Notes under the pieces: model-generated
Seen by the model: only the letters and a program-made list of their open reading frames with translations
The model's database searches: none
Told to the model about the DNA's origin: nothing
Source of the DNA: Pseudomonas cichorii
GTDB lineage: Bacteria; Pseudomonadota; Gammaproteobacteria; Pseudomonadales; Pseudomonadaceae
Direction: 5' to 3'
Assembly: GCF_015471405.1 (NCBI RefSeq)
Contig: NZ_BLVZ01000024.1
Coordinates: 1 to 63,413 of the forward strand
Length of the DNA: 63,413 nucleotides
Position numbers and translations under genes: made by a program
In this document: positions 9,433-18,356 of the stretch, piece after piece
How positions within the stretch are numbered: position 1 is the first letter of the stretch
How the letters are laid out: every line of letters begins with the position of its first letter

Positions 9433-10788
9433 ATGCCGACCTGCACCCTTTACCCCTTGCGCTATTCATCTGACCCTGCTGAATACTTCAAACGGGTCCG
9501 TCACGCACCGGGCGCCGTGTTGCTGGACAGTGGTCGTCCTGAGGCGGATCGCGGAAGGTTTGATCTGCTCAGCGCATGGCCGCTGGAGCATCTGGTTGTA
9601 GAGCCAGGTGAATCCGGTACGGCGTTTCTGCAACGGTTGCGCGACGGCCTTGAGCGTCTGGGCGTTGCACAATTGCCCTATGACAGCGAACTGCCCTTTG
9701 CGGGTGGGTTGATCGGCTATCTGGGCTATGACTTCGGTCGTCGCCTTGAGCCGTTACCAACCCTGGCTATCGATGACCTGCAACTGCCGGATGCTCGCCT
9801 GGGCCTGTATGCCTGGGCGGTGATCAGTGATCATCAGGCAGGCACCACGCAACTGGTCTGTCACCCTGCACTGCCGGAATCTGAACGCTTGCGGTTGCTG
9901 GAGCTGTTTCAGCAGCCGGGCAGCGACTCGGTCCCGAGCGAGTTCCGCTTGAGCAGCCCTTTCCAGGCCGACCTCAGCGCACTGGATTACCGCACAGCCA
10001 TTACCCGTATTCAGGACTACATCCAGGCGGGTGACTGTTATCAGGTCAACTTTGCCCAGCGCTTTCAGACTCGCTGCGAAGGCGACTCATGGACTGCCTA
10101 CTGCGCTCTGCGCGAAGCATGCCCAACGCCGTTTTCCGGCTACCAGTCATTGCCCGACGGCGATGCGATCCTGAGCCTGTCGCCGGAGCGCTTCGTCAAA
10201 GTCAGCCATCGGGAAGTCGAAACCCGCCCGATCAAAGGCACCCGCCCACGGGGTCGCGATGCAATCGAAGATGAGGCCTATGCGCAGGAACTGCTTTCAA
10301 GCATCAAGGACCGCGCCGAAAACCTGATGATCGTCGATTTGTTACGTAACGATCTGGGCCGCAGTTGCACCACCGGTTCAGTGAAAGTGCCGGAGCTGTT
10401 CAGCCTGGAAAGCTACCCGAATGTGCATCACCTGGTCAGCAGCGTGACTGGCGAACTGGCGGCAGACAAGGATGCTCTGGACCTGATCGCTGGCAGCTTC
10501 CCCGGCGGCTCGATTACCGGTGCCCCAAAGATCCGCGCCATGCAGATCATCGACGAACTTGAGCCCACACGCCGCGCCTTGTACTGCGGCTCGCTGATGT
10601 ACCTGGATGTGCGCGGTGAACTGGACAGCTCCATCGCCATCCGCAGCCTGCTGGTGAAAGACGGCAGCATTTCCTGCTGGGGTGGCGGTGGAATCGTGGC
10701 AGACTCCGATTGGGAGTCGGAGTATCAGGAGTCTTTTACCAAGGTGCGGGTGTTGCTCAGGACACTGGAGAACTTTATTCGCGACTGA
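9433..10788 (+). CDS. pabB: Aminodeoxychorismate synthase component I
   Basis: 451 residues, close to E. coli PabB (453). It adds ammonia, delivered by the PabA glutaminase, to chorismate to make 4-amino-4-deoxychorismate for folate. The diagnostic PIKGTRPRG motif starts at residue 266. Its lysine (K268) separates PabB from the anthranilate synthase TrpE, which has alanine there. The C-terminal chorismate-binding half also shows DLLRNDLGR, GSFPGGSITGAPK and GGGIVADS. The start is the ATG that gives MPTCTLYPL; no strong Shine-Dalgarno is visible. The last codons (Phe-Ile-Arg-Asp-stop) lie inside a REP palindrome, so the C-terminus appears to have been reset by the repeat. It converges on thrH. 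Confidence 0.93.
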   Translation: MPTCTLYPLRYSSDPAEYFKRVRHAPGAVLLDSGRPEADRGRFDLLSAWPLEHLVVEPGESGTAFLQRLRDGLERLGVAQLPYDSELPFAGGLIGYLGYDFGRRLEPLPTLAIDDLQLPDARLGLYAWAVISDHQAGTTQLVCHPALPESERLRLLELFQQPGSDSVPSEFRLSSPFQADLSALDYRTAITRIQDYIQAGDCYQVNFAQRFQTRCEGDSWTAYCALREACPTPFSGYQSLPDGDAILSLSPERFVKVSHREVETRPIKGTRPRGRDAIEDEAYAQELLSSIKDRAENLMIVDLLRNDLGRSCTTGSVKVPELFSLESYPNVHHLVSSVTGELAADKDALDLIAGSFPGGSITGAPKIRAMQIIDELEPTRRALYCGSLMYLDVRGELDSSIAIRSLLVKDGSISCWGGGGIVADSDWESEYQESFTKVRVLLRTLENFIRD

Positions 10789-10830
10789 AGTCGCTCCTAC
10801 GGTATGTGCAGGAGCGACTTCATTCGCGAA
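10778..10830. repeat. REP inverted pair overlapping the pabB stop codon
   Basis: Arms TTCGCGACTGAAGTCGCTCC (10778-10797) and GGAGCGACTTCATTCGCGAA (10811-10830) face each other across a short spacer. The first arm contains the pabB stop codon TGA at 10786-10788. It lies between convergent pabB and thrH and may also act as a transcription terminator. Confidence 0.85.
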
Positions 10831-10835
10831 TGGAT

Positions 10836-11453
10836 CTACAGCGACAGATCCCGGTTCGAGGCCTTGATGAATTCCTTTTTCAGGTCTTCAAAGGTATGCA
10901 CCGCCGGGAACTGCGGGAATTCGCGAATGACGTTTTCCGGGGCATGGAACAGGATGCCTGCATCGGCCTCGCCCAGCATGGTGGTGTCGTTGTAGGAATC
11001 GCCAGCAGCGATGATGCGGTAATACAGGCTCTTGAAAGCCAGTACCGACTGACGCTTCGGGTCTTTCTGACGCAACTGGTAGCTGACGACGCGATCCGTC
11101 TCGTCGGTGATCAGTCGATGGCACAACAAGGTCGGAAAACCCAGTTGGCGCATCAGCGGCTGGGAAAACTCGTAGAAAGTATCCGACAGAATCACCACCT
11201 GGAAACGCTCGCGCAGCCAGTCGACGAATTCGACCGCGCCGTCCAGCGGCTTGAGGGTGCCGATCACTTCCTGGATATCCGACAGCTTCAGGCCATGCTC
11301 ATCGAGGATGCGCAGCCGCTGCTTCATCAGCACGTCATAGTCGGGAATATCCCGAGTGGTCGCACGCAGCGATTCGATGCCGGTTTTTTCGGCAAAGGCA
11401 ATCCAGATTTCCGGGACCAGCACCCCTTCCAGGTCGAGACAGGCAATTTCCAC
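10836..11453 (-). CDS. thrH: Bifunctional phosphoserine phosphatase / homoserine phosphotransferase
   Basis: 205 residues, the size of Pseudomonas ThrH, a HAD-superfamily enzyme that dephosphorylates phosphoserine and can pass the phosphate to homoserine. HAD motif I is the unusual DLEG (residues 7-10) instead of DxDG, typical of ThrH. Motif II is ILSDT, a lysine region follows (RQKDPKR), and motif IV is GDSYND. Cytoplasmic, no signal peptide. It converges on pabB and is divergent from cysH. An ordinary SerB is less likely because of the short cap and the DLEG motif. Confidence 0.9.
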   Translation of the reverse strand: MEIACLDLEGVLVPEIWIAFAEKTGIESLRATTRDIPDYDVLMKQRLRILDEHGLKLSDIQEVIGTLKPLDGAVEFVDWLRERFQVVILSDTFYEFSQPLMRQLGFPTLLCHRLITDETDRVVSYQLRQKDPKRQSVLAFKSLYYRIIAAGDSYNDTTMLGEADAGILFHAPENVIREFPQFPAVHTFEDLKKEFIKASNRDLSL

Positions 11454-11639
11454 AGAACACTCCTCAATGGGATTTCAAGATCAAGCGAAGCGGCACTCTA
11501 GAGTCTGTTGCCATTTCAGCGCAAGCCGTACTGGCACAAACCCAGAACACGTCAGACAGGCCATTGAGCGATGGATTTTGTTACCATTGCCGCCATCACG
11601 AGCGCTTAAGCGCCACTCTTGTACCTAGGAAGCCGCCTG

Positions 11640-12374
11640 ATGAGCCAACCCTTCGACGTCGCTGAACTCGCCGCGACGTATGCCAACAAGTCTGCTCAGG
11701 ACATTCTGAAACTGGCCTTCGCACATTTCGGTGACGAGCTGTGGATCTCCTTCAGCGGTGCCGAAGATGTGGTGCTGGTGGACATGGCCTGGAAGCTGAA
11801 CAAGAACGTCAAGGTGTTCAGCCTGGATACCGGTCGCCTGCATCCAGAGACTTATCGCTTCATCGAGCAGGTCCGCGAGCATTACAGGATCGATATCGAA
11901 CTGATCTCCCCGGACCAGCAAAAGCTTGAGCCTTTCGTCAAGGAAAAGGGCCTGTTCAGCTTCTACAAGGACGGTCATGGCGAATGCTGTGGCGTTCGCA
12001 AGATCGAACCCCTGCGCCGCAAGCTGTCAGACGTCAAGGCCTGGGCCACCGGCCAGCGTCGCGACCAGAGCCCTGGCACCCGGAGCGCGGTAGCCGCCCT
12101 GGAAGTCGACAGCGCCTTCTCGACGCCCGAACGCACGCTGTACAAGTTCAACCCTCTGGCACAGATGAGCAGCGAAGAAATCTGGGGCTATATCCGCATG
12201 CTTGAGCTGCCTTACAACAGCCTGCACGAACGCGGTTTCATCAGTATTGGCTGCGAGCCCTGCACGCGCCCGGTATTGCCGAACCAGCACGAACGTGAAG
12301 GCCGCTGGTGGTGGGAAGAGGCGACGCAGAAGGAATGCGGGTTGCACGCCGGGAATCTGATTACCAAGGGTTGA
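11640..12374 (+). CDS. cysH: Assimilatory adenylylsulfate (APS) reductase
   Basis: 244 residues from the ATG at 11640 (MSQPFDV), which has AGGAAG a few bases upstream; an in-frame earlier start gives seven extra unlikely residues. It reduces activated sulfate to sulfite with thioredoxin. Cysteine pairs C116-C117 and C205-xx-C208 are the ligands of a 4Fe-4S cluster, which marks the APS-using type rather than the cluster-free PAPS reductase of E. coli. The catalytic cysteine is C233 in KECGLH. The LDTGRLHPET substrate-binding region is intact. A REP pair follows, then convergent cysB, the activator of sulfur assimilation. Confidence 0.95.
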   Translation: MSQPFDVAELAATYANKSAQDILKLAFAHFGDELWISFSGAEDVVLVDMAWKLNKNVKVFSLDTGRLHPETYRFIEQVREHYRIDIELISPDQQKLEPFVKEKGLFSFYKDGHGECCGVRKIEPLRRKLSDVKAWATGQRRDQSPGTRSAVAALEVDSAFSTPERTLYKFNPLAQMSSEEIWGYIRMLELPYNSLHERGFISIGCEPCTRPVLPNQHEREGRWWWEEATQKECGLHAGNLITKG

Positions 12375-12381
12375 TGGTCGT

Positions 12382-12435
12382 TTCGCGGATGAATCCGCTC
12401 CTACACAGATTGCGTGGGAGCGGATTCATCCGCGA
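12382..12435. repeat. REP inverted pair between cysH and cysB
   Basis: Arms TTCGCGGATGAATCCGCTCC (from 12382) and GGGAGCGGATTCATCCGCGA (to 12435) are near-perfect inverted copies with a nine-base spacer between convergent genes. This copy has the GCGGAT variant of the core. Confidence 0.88.
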
Positions 12436-12441
12436 TAGACA

Positions 12442-13416
12442 TCAATGCACAGGCAGTTCCACACCCTCGAACAGCTCTTCCAGCTCCTGTTTGTTGTGGC
12501 AGTGAATCGCCTTGGCCATGACTTCGCGAGTCAGGTGCGGAGCAAACTTCTCGATGAAGTCGCACATGAAGCCACGCAGGAAAGTACCGCGACGGAAAGC
12601 AATCTTGGTGATGCTTGACTCGAACAGGTCGCTGGCATCAAGAATGACCAGGTCACTGTCGAGCTCTTCATCCACTGCCATCCTGGCAACGATACCGACC
12701 CCCAGATTCAGGCGCACATAAGTCTTGATCACGTCTGCGTCCGCCGCCGTGAAAACGACCTTGGGCACCAGCCCGCGGTGGCTGAATGCTTCATCAAGCT
12801 TGGAGCGCCCGGTGAACCCGAATACATAAGTCACGATCGGGTATTCGGCCAGCAGCTCCAGGGTCAGCTTGGGTACCTTGGTCAGGGGATGGCCCTGAGG
12901 CACCACTACACAGCGGTTCCAGCGGTAGCACGGCATCATGACCAGATCACCGAACTGCTCCAGCGCTTCGGTAGCAATGGCGAAGTCAACGGTCCCGTCA
13001 GCCGCCATTTCCCCGATCTGCATCGGTGACCCCTGGTGCATGTGCAATGCAACGTCCGGGTATTGCTTGATGAAATTACTGATGACAGGCGGTAAGGCAT
13101 AACGCGCCTGGGTATGGGTGGTTGCGATCGACAAGGTGCCCTTTTTCTCGTTAGAGAATTCCTGGGCAATTTGCTTGATGCTTTCGACCTTGCGCAGAAT
13201 CTCGCCAGCAGTGGTGATAATGCGTTCACCGGCTGGCGTGACCCGTGTCAGGTGCTTGCCGCTGCGGGCAAAAACTTCGACCCCCAACTCGTCCTCAAGC
13301 AAGCGTATCTGCTTGCTGATGCCGGGCTGCGAGGTGTAAAGGCTCTGTGCCGTCGCGGAAACGTTGAGGTCGTGGTGCGCCACTTCCCAAATGTAGCGCA
13401 ATTGTTGGAGCTTCAT
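12442..13416 (-). CDS. cysB: LysR-family sulfur assimilation regulator CysB
   Basis: 324 residues, the standard CysB length. The N-terminal winged helix-turn-helix (about residues 1-60: MKLQQLRYIWEVA, then YTSQPGISKQIRLLEDELG) is followed by a substrate-binding-like domain with the CysB-type TTHTQARYALPPVI segment (about 99-112), where the inducer-binding threonines lie. CysB activates sulfate uptake and reduction genes in response to N-acetylserine. Its location next to cysH fits this. Cytoplasmic. CysB-like regulators such as Cbl are possible alternatives, but context and length favour CysB. Confidence 0.94.
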   Translation of the reverse strand: MKLQQLRYIWEVAHHDLNVSATAQSLYTSQPGISKQIRLLEDELGVEVFARSGKHLTRVTPAGERIITTAGEILRKVESIKQIAQEFSNEKKGTLSIATTHTQARYALPPVISNFIKQYPDVALHMHQGSPMQIGEMAADGTVDFAIATEALEQFGDLVMMPCYRWNRCVVVPQGHPLTKVPKLTLELLAEYPIVTYVFGFTGRSKLDEAFSHRGLVPKVVFTAADADVIKTYVRLNLGVGIVARMAVDEELDSDLVILDASDLFESSITKIAFRRGTFLRGFMCDFIEKFAPHLTREVMAKAIHCHNKQELEELFEGVELPVH

Positions 13417-13566
13417 ATGTATCCCTCAAAGCAGATAAACCCTAGGGGTATCAGCGACGGTATATAACTGGATTAATGGTCGGGTGAATAACGCTAGAAC
13501 TTTTTATCACCTTTGAGAGGTAATCGCACGCTCGATTTCACTTAAACCATCATTTACACCCCCACC

Positions 13567-14061
13567 CTACCCCCGTCCTCTGTTCTGCATCATGGGCACC
13601 ATGTAAACCGGTACATCAGAAAGCTGTAAAACCCTGGCGGCCGTACGACCTATCGGCGCGCCCTCTTTCGCCATATGGCTATGACTACCTAGCACCAGCA
13701 AGTCCACTGCCAGCTCGCGTGTCTGCTCAAGGATCACATTGCATGGCTCCCCTTGAACGACCCTCACTGCGCGGATGAAAGACAGGTCTTTATGACCTTC
13801 TCCTAGTTCTTCACGAAACCCGTCGAGCATCCTTTGCTCTATTCCATCCATGAATGTACTCACGCCCTTGCCGTGAAGGTCCTTCAACGCATCCTCCCCC
13901 AGGTAGCTCTGCAATACCGACTCGGCGAACAGACCCATGGGCTCGACAACATGAATGACGTAAAGGCCGGCATTGAACGTTCGAGCCATTGCCAGCGCAT
14001 GTTGCACCACGTAAGGCGCATACAGACCGAGGTCTGTGGCATACAGGATCGAACGAATCAT
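13567..14061 (-). CDS. Universal stress protein (UspA family)
   Basis: 164 residues with the Usp fold. The N-terminal strand is MIRSILYATDLG, and the ATP-type loop near the C-terminus reads VLGSHSHMAKEGAPIGRTAARVL, matching G-x2-G-x9-G-S/T only loosely because the first glycine positions are occupied by SHSH. Cytoplasmic, single-domain. It lies upstream of the leftward cysB in the same direction, with a 150-base gap that holds the cysB promoter. Usually induced by stress or growth arrest; the specific role is not shown by sequence. Confidence 0.85.
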   Translation of the reverse strand: MIRSILYATDLGLYAPYVVQHALAMARTFNAGLYVIHVVEPMGLFAESVLQSYLGEDALKDLHGKGVSTFMDGIEQRMLDGFREELGEGHKDLSFIRAVRVVQGEPCNVILEQTRELAVDLLVLGSHSHMAKEGAPIGRTAARVLQLSDVPVYMVPMMQNRGRG

Positions 14062-14151
14062 ATAACCTCCCGAACAACCGGAATGACGGAGATTGATTCA
14101 GCTTAGCAGCGCACCCAAGACTACGAATACGGCTTATTGCGCCTTGTGCTG

Positions 14152-15057
14152 TCAAAGCTTTATTTCATTACTGATGCCGTGGGGAACATGGCCGGTAGCT
14201 ACAACCTCCCGGGCCTTTTCGCAATGGCCGGGCTGATCGTCGAAGAAGACATCGGCCGCGAACGCCTCAAGAAAAGCAGACTTCTGCAAACCACCCAGAA
14301 ACAGCGACTCGTCCAGACGAATATCCCACTCGCGCAGGGTGCGGATCACCCGCTCGTGGGCCGGAGCAGAGCGGGCCGTGACCAGGGCCGTACGAATCGG
14401 GCAGTTTTCCTCGGGAAACTCGCGCTGCAACAGGTTAAGCGCTGCCAGAAACGGCTTGAAAGGTCCGCCGCGCAAAGGCTCACGCGCCGACTCGCGTTCA
14501 CTGGCCTGAAAGGCCGCCAGCCCGCCGGTCTGGTAGATGCGCTCGGACTCGTCGGAAAACAGCACCGCATCGCCGTCGAACGCGATTCGCAACTCGGCAC
14601 TGGCCGCCCGCCGTGCGCCACCGGAAAGAATGGTTGCCGCAGCGAATCCGGCATCCAGAGCGCTGCGTACGTCCTCGGCATGGGTTGAAAGAAACAGGTG
14701 GCAGCCAAACGCCGCCAGATAAGGATAGGGACTGCGCCCGCCGACAAAAGCGGCACGGGTGATATCCAGCCCGTAATGCTGAATCGAATTGAAGACCCGC
14801 AACCCGGTATCGGCGCTGTTGCGCGAAACGAGTATGACCTCGACCCGCGCCTTGCTGAGGCTGGCGTTGAGACTCAGCAGCTTTTCCACCAGCAGATAAG
14901 CGTCGCCCTGCTCCAGCACCTCGTCTTCATGATCGATCTGATACTGGCGATAGGCTTCGACTCCGTCCGCCATATACACCGCATGGCTTTCACGCAGATC
15001 GAACAGTGCCCGCGAGGAAATCGCCAACACCAGTTTATGCTCATCACGGTCTGCCAT
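14152..15057 (-). CDS. Cytosolic 5'-nucleotidase family protein
   Basis: 301 residues from the ATG ending at 15057, which has a perfect AAGGAGG seven bases upstream. A longer open frame (to 15312) reads through the preceding gene in another frame and is rejected. The sequence fits the bacterial 5'-nucleotidase family with a HAD-like core: SRALFDLRES near the start, VILVSRNSADTGLRVFNSI, and VFFDDQPGHCE near the end. Expected to hydrolyse nucleoside 5'-monophosphates. It lies 26 bases after panE on the same strand, so the two are probably co-transcribed. Confidence 0.85.
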   Translation of the reverse strand: MADRDEHKLVLAISSRALFDLRESHAVYMADGVEAYRQYQIDHEDEVLEQGDAYLLVEKLLSLNASLSKARVEVILVSRNSADTGLRVFNSIQHYGLDITRAAFVGGRSPYPYLAAFGCHLFLSTHAEDVRSALDAGFAAATILSGGARRAASAELRIAFDGDAVLFSDESERIYQTGGLAAFQASERESAREPLRGGPFKPFLAALNLLQREFPEENCPIRTALVTARSAPAHERVIRTLREWDIRLDESLFLGGLQKSAFLEAFAADVFFDDQPGHCEKAREVVATGHVPHGISNEIKL

Positions 15058-15083
15058 GATCGCCTCCTTGTTGACTGATCGAA

Positions 15084-16046
15084 TCAAACGTTTCGACGTC
15101 CGATGAACGCCAGAGACTGATAGAGCACCCTGACCCGCGACATGTCGTATCCAGCCTCCAGCGCGGCGGCCAGCGGCCTGGCATAGATGGCCTCCAGCTC
15201 CAGCGGTCGCCCCTCGACGAAGTCGTGGTGCATGCTGGGTTTGTAATCCGGCATCTTCCCGGTCACCTCGAACAGTTGACGAGCATACCCTTCGGGCAGG
15301 ACATAGCCACAAGCCTCGGCGCCCTGCACCACCTCATCCATCAATGCCTTGATCAGTTCACGACTGCAAGGATCGACCATCAATGGCGTAGTGCTGGTCT
15401 GCAACAGGGCAGACAAACCGTTATAGGGCACATTCCAGACCAGCTTCTGCCAGCGGGCCTGCTGCAGATCGGCCATGGCATGGGATTCGACTCCTGCCCT
15501 CTGAAAAAGCGCCGTACATTCTTCGACCACTGCCTGACGGCTTTCCTGATCAACGGCCGGGCCACTGTGATACCCGACACTCACGGCACCAAAAGCCTGA
15601 TGGGTCACAACCCCGGGCTGCGCACGATGCACGCAGATAAAACACAAACCACCCAGGAGGTGCAGACTCTCGGGCAGCAAGGGCCGCAACTGATCCTCCA
15701 CTCCCAGGCCATTCTGCAAAAGCAGGACTTTGGCTCCCGGCGCCGCAGCCCGGGCAATGACAGGCGCAAGGCCGCCATTGCCGGTACTTTTGGTGCCCAC
15801 CAGCAACCAGTCGCAAGGCGGCATGTCTGCAACGGAGCAATAAGCCTGGACCGGATTGAGCGACAGATCACCATGCACCGCACTGTTCACCTGCAGGCCG
15901 TTGCGAACCACTGCATTGAATTCACTGCGCAACAGGAAATGCACGTCAAAACCGGCACGCGCCAGCATCAGGCCATAAAAACCACCAATAGCACCGGTGC
16001 CGATAATGCCGATCCTTGGTCGTTGCGTATCACGGGTCATACTCAT
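15084..16046 (-). CDS. panE: 2-dehydropantoate 2-reductase family protein
   Basis: 320 residues. The Rossmann nucleotide-binding motif GIIGTGAIGGFYG begins at about residue 13. The central TKSTGNG segment and the C-terminal ApbA domain (WNVPYNGLSALL, KPSMHHDFVEGRPLE) identify a ketopantoate reductase-like enzyme. This makes pantoate for coenzyme A using NADPH. Pseudomonads often carry several PanE-like proteins, so whether this is the housekeeping copy is uncertain. Translation could start at M1 or M3. It is the first gene of a likely pair with the 5'-nucleotidase. Confidence 0.82.
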   Translation of the reverse strand: MSMTRDTQRPRIGIIGTGAIGGFYGLMLARAGFDVHFLLRSEFNAVVRNGLQVNSAVHGDLSLNPVQAYCSVADMPPCDWLLVGTKSTGNGGLAPVIARAAAPGAKVLLLQNGLGVEDQLRPLLPESLHLLGGLCFICVHRAQPGVVTHQAFGAVSVGYHSGPAVDQESRQAVVEECTALFQRAGVESHAMADLQQARWQKLVWNVPYNGLSALLQTSTTPLMVDPCSRELIKALMDEVVQGAEACGYVLPEGYARQLFEVTGKMPDYKPSMHHDFVEGRPLELEAIYARPLAAALEAGYDMSRVRVLYQSLAFIGRRNV

Positions 16047-16307
16047 CCTCTCAATATCGTCTGCCTCATGGCAGTTCTGATTGTCCGCACACTATCCGAT
16101 GCATGCCGACCGGTTGCAAATTCACGGCGAGAGCAAGCGGCTATCCTTGCTTCAAGTACTGTCTTTATTACAGCCCGACAGCCTCAAAGCCACGTTTACC
16201 CATTGTCGAGCAACAGGGTAACGCGCTAAGGTTCGGCTCCCCGATACGCTCAACCATGCTGAGCACCGCCGCAAGAAACACTGCGGGCGGCCAATACCCG
16301 TGACCTG

Positions 16308-17396
16308 ATGAGTAACACGATGGCTGATTTACCGATTGACGACCTCAACGTTGCATCCAACGAGACTCTGATCACGCCGGATCAACTCAAGCACGAAATT
16401 CCTCTTACCGAGAAGGCCCTGCACACTGTAAGCCAGGGCCGGGAAGTGATCCGCAACATTCTCGACGGCAAGGATCATCGCCTGTTCATCGTGATCGGGC
16501 CATGCTCGATTCATGATCTGAAGGCAGCAAAAGAATACGCCGCACGCCTCAAGACCCTGGCTGCCGAACTTTCGGACACCCTGTATCTGGTCATGCGCGT
16601 GTATTTCGAGAAGCCACGTACCACCGTCGGCTGGAAAGGCCTGATCAACGATCCGTACCTGGATGACTCCTTCAAGATCCAGGATGGCCTGCACATCGGC
16701 CGTCAATTGCTGCTGGACCTCGCGGAAATGGGCCTGCCAACCGCTACCGAAGCGCTGGACCCGATCTCCCCGCAATACCTGCAAGACCTGATCAGCTGGT
16801 CTGCCATCGGCGCCCGCACGACCGAATCCCAGACCCACCGCGAAATGGCTTCCGGCCTGTCGTCGGCCGTGGGCTTCAAGAACGGCACGGATGGCGGCCT
16901 GACGGTTGCAATCAACGCCCTGCAATCGGTTTCCAGCCCGCATCGCTTCCTGGGTATCAACCAGGAAGGCGGCGTTTCCATCGTGACCACCAAGGGCAAT
17001 GCCTATGGTCACGTGGTACTGCGCGGCGGCAACGGCAAGCCGAACTATGACTCGGTCAGCGTCGCTCTTTGCGAGCAGGCACTGAACAAGGCGAATATCC
17101 GCCCGAACATCATGGTCGATTGCAGCCACGCCAACTCCAACAAGGACCCTGCCCTGCAACCTCTGGTCATGGAGAACGTCGCCAACCAGATTCTGGAAGG
17201 CAACGAGTCGATCATCGGCCTGATGGTGGAAAGCCACCTGAACTGGGGTTGCCAGGCCATTCCCAAAGACCTGTCGGAACTGCAATACGGCGTATCGATC
17301 ACCGATGCCTGTATCGACTGGGAAAGCACCGAAAAAACCCTGCGCAGCATGCATGCCAAGCTCAAGGGTGTACTGCCGGCCCGCAATCGCGGTTAA
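16308..17396 (+). CDS. aroF: 3-deoxy-7-phosphoheptulonate (DAHP) synthase, class I
   Basis: 362 residues, about the class I DAHP synthase length. It joins phosphoenolpyruvate and erythrose 4-phosphate as the first step of aromatic amino acid synthesis. Hallmarks are VIGPCSIHD (about residues 64-72), RVYFEKPRTTVGWKGL, GARTTESQTHRE, LRGGNGKPNYD and MVDCSHANSNKD. Two starts are possible, ATG at 16308 or 16320, and neither has a strong Shine-Dalgarno. The isozyme letter (Tyr-, Phe- or Trp-inhibited) cannot be decided from what I can see. A strong terminator follows directly. Confidence 0.92.
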   Translation: MSNTMADLPIDDLNVASNETLITPDQLKHEIPLTEKALHTVSQGREVIRNILDGKDHRLFIVIGPCSIHDLKAAKEYAARLKTLAAELSDTLYLVMRVYFEKPRTTVGWKGLINDPYLDDSFKIQDGLHIGRQLLLDLAEMGLPTATEALDPISPQYLQDLISWSAIGARTTESQTHREMASGLSSAVGFKNGTDGGLTVAINALQSVSSPHRFLGINQEGGVSIVTTKGNAYGHVVLRGGNGKPNYDSVSVALCEQALNKANIRPNIMVDCSHANSNKDPALQPLVMENVANQILEGNESIIGLMVESHLNWGCQAIPKDLSELQYGVSITDACIDWESTEKTLRSMHAKLKGVLPARNRG

Positions 17397-17412
17397 CGGT
17401 CACGCACCAACG

Positions 17413-17440
17413 AAAACGCCGGGCATATGCCCGGCGTTTT
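17413..17440 (+). terminator. Rho-independent terminator after DAHP synthase
   Basis: A 12-bp perfect stem AAAACGCCGGGC / GCCCGGCGTTTT with a four-base ATAT loop and T-run. It also reads as a terminator on the minus strand, so it may serve the convergent GNAT gene too. Confidence 0.92.
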
Positions 17441-17460
17441 TCATGGTGCTGGATGTGCCT

Positions 17461-17745
17461 TCAGATCTTGGCAGCCTGGCGGTGGTGGCGCTCCATGTAG
17501 CGCTCAACATACGAGCAGGATGCAATCACGGTGTACCCCATGCTGTCGGCATAATTGAGCGCCTGTTCGGTCAGGGCAGCCGCAATGCCCCTGCCACGCA
17601 GCTCGTCCGGCACGAAGGTCCGGTAGAAATCCAGGGTCTGTTTTCCCAGGTCCATATAGGTCAGGTAGGCACGATGACCTTCAACGTTGACTTCAAATTG
17701 ATGGCCAGTCTTATCATGGTGGATGGACAACGCCTCGCTCATCAC
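17461..17745 (-). CDS. Small GNAT-type N-acetyltransferase (YjdJ-like)
   Basis: 94 residues, the short single-domain GNAT variant. The acetyl-CoA loop is visible as VPDELRGRGIAAALTEQAL (Q/R-x-x-G-x-G/A), with a central beta region YLTYMDLGKQTLDFYRT before it. The conserved C-terminal segment ASCSYVERYMERH is typical of this family. Start M1 or M2. Substrate unknown. It converges on the DAHP synthase and shares its terminator. Confidence 0.85.
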   Translation of the reverse strand: MMSEALSIHHDKTGHQFEVNVEGHRAYLTYMDLGKQTLDFYRTFVPDELRGRGIAAALTEQALNYADSMGYTVIASCSYVERYMERHHRQAAKI

Positions 17746-18356
17746 TACTCCTCGCGGGTCTTGGATTTTGACCCCTACCTTACCGATGTTTTTCCGGCGA
17801 AGGAATATCTACGCCACCCCGTGCCTGCCTGGACACCGAGAAAAGGATTGCAGATCTCCAACAAACAGCACCTCCAAATAGTAGGCGTCCTTACAGAAGA
17901 TGCTCAAGCATATCGATCATAAAATGCATGTTCGACCCAATATTTACGGGCGCGGTTGAACCAGTCCTCGCCGGATGTTGTCGATTGAGACGTCCATGAA
18001 CATTGAAAGTCACCGCAGTCCTTTTAGATAACCTGCCTGTTCAAGAGCAAGGCGCGACATTGGACATGAAGTGGCCGATATGAAGCCACAGCACCCGGAT
18101 TCCGGGTCATGGCAGCACGTGTCTTCTTGAGCCAGGCGTTCGTCAGAGCCACTGTCCCACGCTGACGCGGCAAAGTGGATAGTTTTTATACAGATTGCAT
18201 GAGAAGTAGTACGGAACACTTTCAAAGCCAAGAATTTTATCCCTTCTTGCGCTTCGTCAGTTTACTTACTACAAACAATGGGTACTATGTACGCCGGTCA
18301 TTTTCTCACTTTCGAGAGATGACTAATTTGAAGAAAAGTCCTTGAAGGGGAACACG
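17746..18356. other. Long intergenic region upstream of oprI
   Basis: 611 bases with no credible gene. A minus-strand open frame at 18010-18231 (73 codons, six cysteines) has no family resemblance. A small inverted repeat ACCCGG-ATT-CCGGGT lies at 18093-18107. The last about 100 bases carry a likely oprI promoter. The rest may hold unrecognised regulatory DNA or a small RNA. Confidence 0.5.
18261..18288 (+). promoter_or_regulatory. Candidate sigma-70 promoter of oprI
   Basis: TTTACT at 18261 and TACTAT at 18283 with a 16-base spacer lie about 70 bases before the oprI start, in an AT-richer stretch. Matches are partial; proposed from position and the expected high expression of oprI. Confidence 0.4.

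Noticed and set aside
9248..9601. 117-codon frame overlapping the pabB start
   Set aside because: It overlaps pabB out of frame by about 170 bases and has no family features.
14152..15312. Longer start for the 5'-nucleotidase
   Set aside because: The extra 85 residues overlap panE in another frame, while the ATG at 15057 has a perfect Shine-Dalgarno.
18010..18231. 73-codon cysteine-containing frame upstream of oprI
   Set aside because: No recognisable family, no Shine-Dalgarno and atypical composition.
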